Assembly: GCA_017882335.1 (NCBI GenBank)
Contig: JADGPR010000022.1
Span: 1 to 39,684, forward strand
DNA from: Bacteroidales bacterium
GTDB taxonomy: Bacteria > Bacteroidota > Bacteroidia > Bacteroidales > FEN-979
Length of the DNA stretch: 39,684 nt
Reading direction: 5' to 3'
Shown here: piece after piece, positions 33,907 through 39,684 of the stretch
Layout of the letters: each line of letters begins with the position of its first letter
Numbering within the stretch: position 1 is the first letter of the stretch
Made by a program: the position numbers and the translations under genes
The notes under the pieces: model-generated
The model's database searches: none
The model's input: the letters and a program-made list of their open reading frames with translations, nothing else
What the model was told of the DNA's origin: nothing

Positions 33907-34342
33907 TACCTTTTTTTGTCAAAGATAGGGAAACTGTATCAAATTTAAAAATTGCAGTCTTGTAGTAAATTGGTGAGCTGGTGAGTTGGTGAGTTGGCGA
34001 GTGAATGAGGTTCCTTCAGACAATTCTTCATTCTTCATTTTTCATTTTTCATTCTTTTTCCGTATTACCTTTTCCCCTCCAACCCGATAAAGCAGATAAT
34101 TTCCATCTGATTTAAAATCGGGAATACCAAATATTAAATTTTTATTAACAGCAATAAGATAAAAGGAAATTAAAACTATTTTAGCAACTGAAACCTGTGA
34201 TTAAAAAAACAATGTGTTTAATCCGGGTTTTGATAGGAACACAAACATTTTTTTGCATGTCATCAACAGGACCATCCTATAAAACAGGATGCGTCAAAGG
34301 AATTAATATGGTCTTAAAAACATTAACTTAAATCTTGAATTT
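33907..34342. other. Gap before T9SS cargo gene
   Basis: Contains the 33969-34010 islet and TTTTTCATTTTTCATTCTTT tracts, with no gene. CATCCT/AGGATG at 34271-34289 forms a small hairpin about 50 bp before the start of the 1173-residue gene. A clear -7 box is not seen. Confidence 0.6.
33969..34010. repeat. 8-bp-period repeat islet
   Basis: Five units of GGTGAGCT/GGTGAGTT type upstream of the PIN gene start, in the opposite direction to its transcription. Confidence 0.8.
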
Positions 34343-37300
34343 ATGAAAAAAACATTTTTACTTTTTATCCTCGCCATCGGAATGAGTTATCTGGGGTGGG
34401 GACAGACCACTGTTTTTACCGATGATTTCAGCACCAATACGAGTGCAACATGGACTACGTCCGGGGCAATCGGAGCGAGTGCCTGGACTGTAACCAGAAG
34501 TGGAGCTGATTGGGGGGCACGAAGAAATATTTCACCATTGCAACTTGAGCAGACGAATGATGTTGGCGCGACTGCTAATGCATCTGGATGGGTGTTTTCT
34601 TCAGTTCTGTTATCTTCTTTTTCTGCTCCTTACAACACAACGTTAAATTTAAATGCAGAACTGCTTACCTGGACATTTAATTTCCGAACTAACAGGACTT
34701 CTGCTTTGGCAGGTTTTACTGGAAGCACTTCATATGGAATGGCGATGATCCTTGTTTCTACTTCCAATACACCAAATACAAGCGGAAATGGATATGCGGT
34801 TGTAATGGGAGGTGGAGGCCTTAATACTATTGCTTTAATTTCATTTACTGGTGGGCTGCAGGGGACAAAAACAACAATAATTGGTTATGGCGGTGCACCG
34901 GCAGCCCTCACCAACTATATGAGCGTTAAAGTTACCTATAATCCTTCAGGGGACAACTGGGCGCTGTACAACCGGGATGATGGCTCTACGGGTTTTGCAG
35001 ACCCTGCTTCAGGAATATTAACTCAAATTGGTACTACTACTTCAAACAGTACATATACCGGAACAGCAATGTCATATCTTGGCGCTTACTGGCAAGGATC
35101 TACAACAGCCACCCAAACTTCTTTTTATGATAATGTTACTGTTACAAGTACACCCTCAGGTACACCTACGATTACCGTCAGTCCTGCCTTATTAAGCAAT
35201 TTTACTTATAATGTTGGCTCTGGACCTTCGGCTTCACAATCTTATAATTTGGGCGGAAGTAGCCTTACTCCGGCAGCTGGTAATATTACCGTTACTGCAC
35301 CGGCGCATTATGAAGTTTCATCGGATAATGCGGCTTTTTATGCATCAATCTTAATTCCTTATACCTTGGGGACACTGGCTTCCACATCAATATATGTAAG
35401 ATTAATAGCTGGTTTATCAGCTAATTATTACAACAACGAAGATGTTACAAATGCCGGAGGTGGGGCAACAATAATGAATGTCACATGCAGCGGGACGGTC
35501 ATGCCCGGCTCATCTACAACTTATTCCTGGGTTGGAGCCGATTTGGGAGACTGGACAGTAGCTGCAAACTGGAGTCCAACCAGAACAATTGCATTCACGA
35601 ATGATATCCTGCAGTTCAATGAAGGCACTGTAAAGACAATTACAAATGTTCCGACCCAAACCATCGCTCAAATGAGTGTTACCAACAGTACAGCAGTTAC
35701 CCTTCAGGCAGCGGGGACTATTACCCTGACCATTGCAGGGGGTTCGGGTACGGACCTTTCTGTCGGATCTGGTTCACAACTTAACGTTTCAGGGGCCAAC
35801 TCAATAACTATGACCTTAAGTGCAACCGCTACGGGAAGTGTTTCGGGAAGTATGACTTTTGCCGGTGGCATTCATAAGTTAACCGCTACCGATGCTTCAG
35901 GAATTACTTTTGCAAATGGATCGGCTTTTACAGCTGGAACAAGTTTCAGTGGTAATCCTTTTGGTACAGGAACAGCAAATTCAGTTATATTTCAATCAGG
36001 GGCTTCTTTTATTCAAATAGCAGGAAGTAATCCCTTTGCGCTTACAGCTCCTGCATCCATTGTTGTTTTTCAAACAGGAAGTTTATTTAAACTTATGTCG
36101 ACTGGAACTCCCTCCGTGAGTGGAAGAACTTATGCAAATTTCGAAATGGATATTCCTAATTGTAAGATAACCCTTACCGGAGTTAGTGCTGTTTCTATTG
36201 ACAACCTTACAGTTACTAACGGAACCCTTAATTTCAATATGACCGGAACGCCCGGCCATTCCATAAAAGGGAATATAGCTGTTGTTGATACACTTATTTT
36301 TAATCCTGCCTCTACTGGGACAGTTAACCTTAATGGCACTTCCTTGCAAACCATCTCTGGAACAGGTACGATCAGTTACGGACCCGCATTATTCTCGACC
36401 ATTGCAATTACTAATACAGCTGGTGTTATATTAAATGCTACAGCTTCTTTGTACAATTTGACTATAAGTTCTGGATCAAGTTTAACTGTTAATGCTGGCA
36501 AGGCACTCTCCACTTCTGGGGCCGTTACCACAAACGATGTCCTTACTCTAAAATCCCCGGCCGGCACTGGCCCTACCGGTTCTTTCCTTCCAACAGGAGC
36601 AGTTACCGGAAATGTTACCGTTGAACGTTACATACCTCAATATACCTCCAATGCCGATGGTTGGTACTTCCTGTCATCTCCGGTGTCCGGACAGCTTATT
36701 AACCCGAACTTTGCTCCTGGCTCTAATGATGATGTATACAGGTGGAATGAAACTGTAACCGACTATCCGTGGATCAATTATAAGGGACTTTCACCTTTTA
36801 CGACCTTTGAATCCGGAGAAGGATACCTGGTGGCTTATCAGGCCAGTGCCACGAAAACCTTCACCGGTTCAATCAATCCATCAAATATCACCCTCAACAA
36901 TCAGTCTTTTACCGGAGCCAGTTCATGGAGCGGTTGGCATCTGCTTGGAAATCCCTATTCCTGTGCTGTTAAATGGAATGATGGCAACTGGGGAACCATG
37001 AACAATGTCGAGGCAGTGGCGCAAGTTATGAATTCCGGTGGCACCTATACTTCCCGTGTTGCTAACGATCCGATCCCTGCGATGAACGGTTTTATGGTGC
37101 ATGTAACATCGGGAACCAACTCATTGACTATTCCTTTGGCTGCCCGCACGCATAGTGGGATTGATTGGATGAAGAGCACAGCAAACATCCAGGATAAACT
37201 GATGCTGACTGCAGCTTCAACAGAAAACACAACCTATGTGGAAACCATTGTACAATTCAACCAGGAGGCAACCCCGGCATTCGACATGGCCTATGATGGT

Positions 37301-37864
37301 CATTTCCTGAGCGGGATTGCGGTCGCACCGCAACTATATTCAATCGTCGGCGAGGAGCATCTCTGTGTAAACACGCTGCCCCAGACTGACAATACACGCA
37401 CGGTACACCTTGGTTTTGTCAAAGGCAGCTCTGTTAATTACACTATGAATGTCACCGGGCTGGAGTCGTTCAATCCGGGCGTCTCTGTTTTTCTCGAAGA
37501 TACAAAGGCTTCCAAAACCCAGAATTTAAGACAATCTTCCGTATATAGTTTCAGCGCTGCAGAGGGTGATAATGCCAACCGTTTCCTGTTGCATTTCGGC
37601 GGATTATTTGGCGTTAATGAATTAAATAAAGACAACGCCATTAAAATCTATAGTTACGACAATACTATTTATATATCCAACAATGGCGGACAACAAGTAA
37701 AGGGGAATGTGTTCGTCTACAACCTCATGGGCCAGCTGCTGATGCAGCAGGAGTTGGGTGATAATAAACTGACAACGCTCAATCTCAGCGGGTCAACAGG
37801 GTATTACCTGGTGAAGGTTATCACCAGCGAAAATTCATATTCGGCCAAGATATTCCTTCGGTAG
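34343..37864 (+). CDS. Large T9SS-exported surface protein
   Basis: 1173 residues. The signal peptide (1-20, ending LGWGQ) is followed by a lectin/LamG-like beta region (~25-270), a repeat domain starting SGTPTITVSPALLSNFTYNV (~275-385) seen in many Bacteroidota surface proteins, a long Ser/Thr/Gly-rich beta-solenoid-like part (~390-760), and a type A T9SS sorting signal at ~1105-1173 (KIYSYDNTIYISNNGGQQVK...VYNLMGQLLMQQEL...YYLVKVITSENSYSAKIFLR). The T9SS signal is removed on export and the protein is then released or attached to the outer surface. The biological role (adhesion or binding) is inferred only from its make-up. Confidence 0.88.
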   Translation: MKKTFLLFILAIGMSYLGWGQTTVFTDDFSTNTSATWTTSGAIGASAWTVTRSGADWGARRNISPLQLEQTNDVGATANASGWVFSSVLLSSFSAPYNTTLNLNAELLTWTFNFRTNRTSALAGFTGSTSYGMAMILVSTSNTPNTSGNGYAVVMGGGGLNTIALISFTGGLQGTKTTIIGYGGAPAALTNYMSVKVTYNPSGDNWALYNRDDGSTGFADPASGILTQIGTTTSNSTYTGTAMSYLGAYWQGSTTATQTSFYDNVTVTSTPSGTPTITVSPALLSNFTYNVGSGPSASQSYNLGGSSLTPAAGNITVTAPAHYEVSSDNAAFYASILIPYTLGTLASTSIYVRLIAGLSANYYNNEDVTNAGGGATIMNVTCSGTVMPGSSTTYSWVGADLGDWTVAANWSPTRTIAFTNDILQFNEGTVKTITNVPTQTIAQMSVTNSTAVTLQAAGTITLTIAGGSGTDLSVGSGSQLNVSGANSITMTLSATATGSVSGSMTFAGGIHKLTATDASGITFANGSAFTAGTSFSGNPFGTGTANSVIFQSGASFIQIAGSNPFALTAPASIVVFQTGSLFKLMSTGTPSVSGRTYANFEMDIPNCKITLTGVSAVSIDNLTVTNGTLNFNMTGTPGHSIKGNIAVVDTLIFNPASTGTVNLNGTSLQTISGTGTISYGPALFSTIAITNTAGVILNATASLYNLTISSGSSLTVNAGKALSTSGAVTTNDVLTLKSPAGTGPTGSFLPTGAVTGNVTVERYIPQYTSNADGWYFLSSPVSGQLINPNFAPGSNDDVYRWNETVTDYPWINYKGLSPFTTFESGEGYLVAYQASATKTFTGSINPSNITLNNQSFTGASSWSGWHLLGNPYSCAVKWNDGNWGTMNNVEAVAQVMNSGGTYTSRVANDPIPAMNGFMVHVTSGTNSLTIPLAARTHSGIDWMKSTANIQDKLMLTAASTENTTYVETIVQFNQEATPAFDMAYDGHFLSGIAVAPQLYSIVGEEHLCVNTLPQTDNTRTVHLGFVKGSSVNYTMNVTGLESFNPGVSVFLEDTKASKTQNLRQSSVYSFSAAEGDNANRFLLHFGGLFGVNELNKDNAIKIYSYDNTIYISNNGGQQVKGNVFVYNLMGQLLMQQELGDNKLTTLNLSGSTGYYLVKVITSENSYSAKIFLR

Positions 37865-37916
37865 GTCAGTGCGGGTAAGAAGCATTAAATAAAAGAAATT
37901 CCAAAAAACAAATCAT

Positions 37917-38165
37917 ATGAAAAGATTACTGAAATCATTGTTTATCACGTTCGTGTTCGTCAGCCTGATCATGCTGGCCCAGGTAACATTTGCCGATCCT
38001 CCAGCTCCTCCTCCGGGTCATGGTTCAAGCGGCGACGGGCAGCCCGTTGGCGCCCCCATTGATGGGGGATTGAGTATTCTGCTTGTCATGGGCGCAGCCT
38101 ATGGCGGCAAAAAGCTCTACCAGGCGCGGAAAGAGAAGAAAGAAGCTGACGAGCTGATGAGTTGA
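37917..38165 (+). CDS. Small protein with PIDGG-type C-terminal anchor
   Basis: 82 residues: a signal peptide (~1-26), a short Pro/Gly/Ser-rich stretch (DPPAPPPGHGSSGDGQPV), then APIDGGLSILLVMGAAYGGKK (46-66), a hydrophobic segment followed by a basic tail. The layout (motif, TM segment, positive tail) is that of C-terminal protein-sorting signals; I know this flavour in Bacteroidota as 'PID-CTERM'. The last few residues (ADELMS) are encoded by the first unit of an 8-bp repeat, so the native C-terminus may have been altered. It sits 52 bp after the T9SS cargo gene. Confidence 0.7.
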   Translation: MKRLLKSLFITFVFVSLIMLAQVTFADPPAPPPGHGSSGDGQPVGAPIDGGLSILLVMGAAYGGKKLYQARKEKKEADELMS

Positions 38166-38201
38166 CGAGTTGGTGAGCTGGCGAGTTGGCGAGTTGGCGA
38201 A
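38147..38201. repeat. 8-bp-period repeat islet overlapping a gene end
   Basis: About six to seven GAGTTGGC/GAGCTGAT units. The first two supply the last codons and the stop of the 82-residue gene. Confidence 0.85.
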
Positions 38202-38251
38202 TATTGATTTATTTTACTATCTTGCATTGTTAAATATAAATCTGATGCATT

Positions 38252-38503
38252 ATGGCAATAGCTGATGACAATGTAGTGACAAGGGGTTATCGTGGCAGGA
38301 TCGGGAACCTGATCTTCCGGCGCTGGGGAAAAAAGACAGTAGTTTCTTTGGCCCCCAGCACCGACAATCGCAAATGGAGCAAAACCCAGAAGACAAACCG
38401 CTTGCGTTTCCGTAATGCCATGGCGTATTCGCGAAAGGCATTGAATGACCCTGATAAATTGAAGTATTATCGAAAGAAGGCAAAAGGCATGCAGACTATA
38501 TAG
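38252..38503 (+). CDS. Conserved small hypothetical protein (83 aa)
   Basis: Starts MAIADDNVVTRGYRGRIGNLIF and continues with WGKKTVVSLAPSTDNRKWSKTQ and a basic KALNDPDKLKYYRKKAKG. The G.IGN.IFR..GKKTVVS...K.Q..N...F..A..Y.R..L.DP pattern matches, from memory, an unnamed short basic family frequent in Bacteroidota. No signal peptide. It is followed after 21 bp by the next gene, with which such proteins are often paired. Confidence 0.65.
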   Translation: MAIADDNVVTRGYRGRIGNLIFRRWGKKTVVSLAPSTDNRKWSKTQKTNRLRFRNAMAYSRKALNDPDKLKYYRKKAKGMQTI

Positions 38504-38524
38504 AATGTTGCCGTAGCCGATTAC

Positions 38525-38809
38525 ATGAAGAAGCCGCAAATAAATGAGATTGATGTCCACAATTACAAGGGACAGAAGGGCAATACAATACGGGTGATAG
38601 CATGGGACAATTACCGGGTAGCCGGAGTAATCGTAAGTATCGTCGATGCCCGGGGGATTGAAGTTGAGAGCGGCATGGCCGTGGAAATGCCAAACAGCAA
38701 CTGGATCTACAAAGCGATGGAGCAGAACTTCTCCTGGCAGGGCGGACGCATTGTGGTGAGGGTGACAGATTCACCCGGTAATGTGGTGCAAACCTTTCAT
38801 GTGTTATAG
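38525..38809 (+). CDS. Conserved small hypothetical partner (94 aa)
   Basis: Starts MKKPQINEIDVHNYKGQKGN; then IRVIAWDNYRVAGVIVSIVDARGIEVESGMAVEM and GGRIVVRVTDSPGNVVQTF. All-beta character with VTDSPGN resembles a compact immunoglobulin-like fold. No signal peptide. It is probably co-transcribed with the preceding gene (21-bp gap), and the two likely act together; the function is unknown. Confidence 0.65.
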   Translation: MKKPQINEIDVHNYKGQKGNTIRVIAWDNYRVAGVIVSIVDARGIEVESGMAVEMPNSNWIYKAMEQNFSWQGGRIVVRVTDSPGNVVQTFHVL

Positions 38810-38977
38810 GGCCGTTTGACGTCCTTTATAAGTACCTATAACCTATTCTTTTCTACCGTTGTTTCAATTCAGACCTGGGTGGCCTGTACACCGCCATTGC
38901 CATACCGCTGAAAATCATCTGATAAACCTGCCTATTTCCCAATCCGGATTGCCAAAAAAGTCACTTCCGGGTTCGGA

Positions 38978-39271
38978 TTATCCATGTAAAGAGGAGTATT
39001 GGTGATACCTGAATGGAAGTTGAATAGATTGTCGCAGAAAAGGCGCAAGAAGGGCGGAAAAAGCAGCATGAAAATTTATAAGTCGACCCCTGCCTTTCGG
39101 TTGGCGAGCTGATGAGCTGATGAGCTGGTGAGCTGGTGAGTTGGCGAGTTCTTCCTTTGGGAAATATTTCGGAGATTCCGGCAGATGTTCCAGGATCGTA
39201 TCGAAAACGAGCATTGCATGGAAACAGTGAAGCGCCAGGATTTGACTGTCTGTTAAGTGGTTGATTTTCAT
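38978..39271 (-). pseudogene. Hypothetical protein fragment with repeat insertion
   Basis: The first ~42 residues (MKINHLTDSQILALHCFHAM, then LVFDTILEHLPESPKYFPKE) look like a real amphipathic protein start. From there the frame runs through the 8-bp repeat (encoding ANSPAHQLISSSA) into unrelated sequence. Either the repeat invaded a gene or the frame merely crosses it. No family recognised. Confidence 0.35.
39101..39150. repeat. 8-bp-period repeat islet
   Basis: Six units of GAGCTGAT/GAGCTGGT/GAGTTGGC type inside the 38978-39271 frame. Confidence 0.85.
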
Positions 39272-39289
39272 TGAATTGAATTCGATGTA

Positions 39290-39317
39290 TTAAAACCGTG
39301 CAATTGCTCGGTTTTAA
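39290..39317. other. 9-bp hairpin
   Basis: TTAAAACCG/CGGTTTTAA perfect stem, 10-nt loop. No T-run follows on the plus strand, so its role is unclear. Confidence 0.5.
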
Positions 39318-39520
39318 CATTATTTATTCACATAGAAAAATCCTTTTTCCTCATTTAGGAAAACTATTTTCATCTTTAATTAATTTATAATGTGATGAAT
39401 ATCAAACTAATAAAAGGACATTCATTTTCTTAACCCTTCTTCAATCTTTTTAGGCATGGCCTTTGAGTACGTTGTTGGCAGGCCAAAGAATCTTGATGGT
39501 CATCAAAACACAAAAAGGGT

Positions 39521-39684
39521 ATGAAAAATTTCACGAATCGTCTGATCATTGTTGTTCTTTTCTTTTCCGTTACAATTTTCCTTCCGGCCCAGGTAACTGT
39601 AGTTGGTCACATCACGGCAGAAGTCGTTCCTTCACTTACGGCAACAGAAACAGCACAGTTGAGTTTTGGTCAATTCTCTCCTGA
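39521..39684 (+). CDS. DUF4402-domain secreted protein (partial, cut by window end)
   Basis: Reads MKNFTNRLIIVVLFFSVTIF, then LPAQVTVVGHITAEVVPSLT and ATETAQLSFGQFSP to the window end. A signal peptide ends near LPAQ, and ITAEVV..LTATETAQL.FG.FSP is the typical start of DUF4402 proteins, secreted all-beta proteins of unknown function common in Bacteroidota. The start at 39521 is chosen for the signal peptide. Confidence 0.8.
   Translation, partial: MKNFTNRLIIVVLFFSVTIFLPAQVTVVGHITAEVVPSLTATETAQLSFGQFSP

Larger units (their letters stand above)
38810..39520. other. 711-bp region with gene fragments and repeat
   Basis: No gene I am sure of. The minus strand holds a possible small gene (38978-39271) broken by an 8-bp islet (39101-39150), and a second minus frame 38932-39069 ending in TPLYMDNPNPEVTFLAIRIG, then K and stop, which looks like the C-terminus of a lost protein. 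TTAAAACCG (39290-39298) pairs with CGGTTTTAA (39309-39317). 39320-39520 is AT-rich leader for the DUF4402 gene. Confidence 0.5.

Noticed and set aside
34265-34300. Riboswitch-like CATCCT/AGGATG hairpin with GCGTCAAAGG
   Set aside because: Too small and lacking the conserved cores of c-di-GMP or other known riboswitches.
39463-39684. 73-codon plus-strand frame at window end
   Set aside because: It is out of phase with the DUF4402 start at 39521, which has a signal peptide and a family motif.

Overview
The window is chromosomal DNA from a member of the Bacteroidota, probably an environmental, Bacteroidales-like lineage. The evidence is the promoter style (TAnnTTTG -7 boxes before deaD, fusA, the RelA/SpoT gene and the efflux operon), a 1173-residue secreted protein with a type IX secretion C-terminal signal, a short-chain-type threonine dehydrogenase, an FatA-like acyl-ACP thioesterase, four-helix-bundle and GxxExxY-type small proteins, and many short dispersed repeats between genes. 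Species cannot be read from the sequence. LAYOUT. 1-6.7 kb: a lipoprotein zinc peptidase, cysS, a Thr/Lys-rich secreted protein, a decayed PAS protein, threonine dehydrogenase, an AT-hook-like basic protein and a membrane-anchored hypothetical protein. 6.7-14.4 kb: a TPR-adenylyl cyclase, then a complete RND efflux operon (lipoprotein adaptor, AcrB-like pump, TolC-like channel) with gaps of about 6 bp. 14.5-17.8 kb: a DEAD-box RNA helicase behind a clear promoter and a structured leader, then an ADP-ribosylglycohydrolase. 17.9-21.9 kb: a visibly AT-richer accessory island, all genes on the minus strand: a 72-aa protein, a 47-aa zinc-ribbon protein, a signal-less astacin-like metzincin, a 23-aa ORF, and a membrane protein ending in a pYEATS-like domain. 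Three members are preceded by the same 29-bp motif 18-22 nt before the start codon, and one gap holds a 124-bp imperfect palindrome shaped like an integron attC site. 22-28.3 kb: EF-G, an MFS transporter, a RelA/SpoT homologue whose hydrolase domain has lost its catalytic residues, and a convergent DsrE-like protein. 28.4-33.9 kb: secreted alpha/beta hydrolase, tRNA-Val(CAC), HD protein, M28 peptidase, four-helix-bundle protein, acyl-ACP thioesterase, and a PIN-domain toxin with an overlapping 53-aa partner. 34.3-39.7 kb: surface and export genes: the T9SS cargo protein, a short protein with a PIDGG-type C-terminal anchor, a pair of small conserved hypotheticals, and the start of a DUF4402 protein cut by the window edge. 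MOST INTERESTING: the 18-21.4 kb island. A TM-pYEATS protein is an architecture previously linked by others to prokaryotic conflict systems; here it sits with a cytosolic-looking metzincin and small proteins, behind a shared leader motif. Whether it is a defence system, a mobile cassette array or both is inference. The rest is mostly housekeeping genes separated by an unusual density of short repeats: 8-bp-period islets at gene ends, palindromic 'CGCAGATT' and 'CGCTAAGACG' elements, and one nested palindrome. No CRISPR array, rRNA, transposase or integrase was seen.
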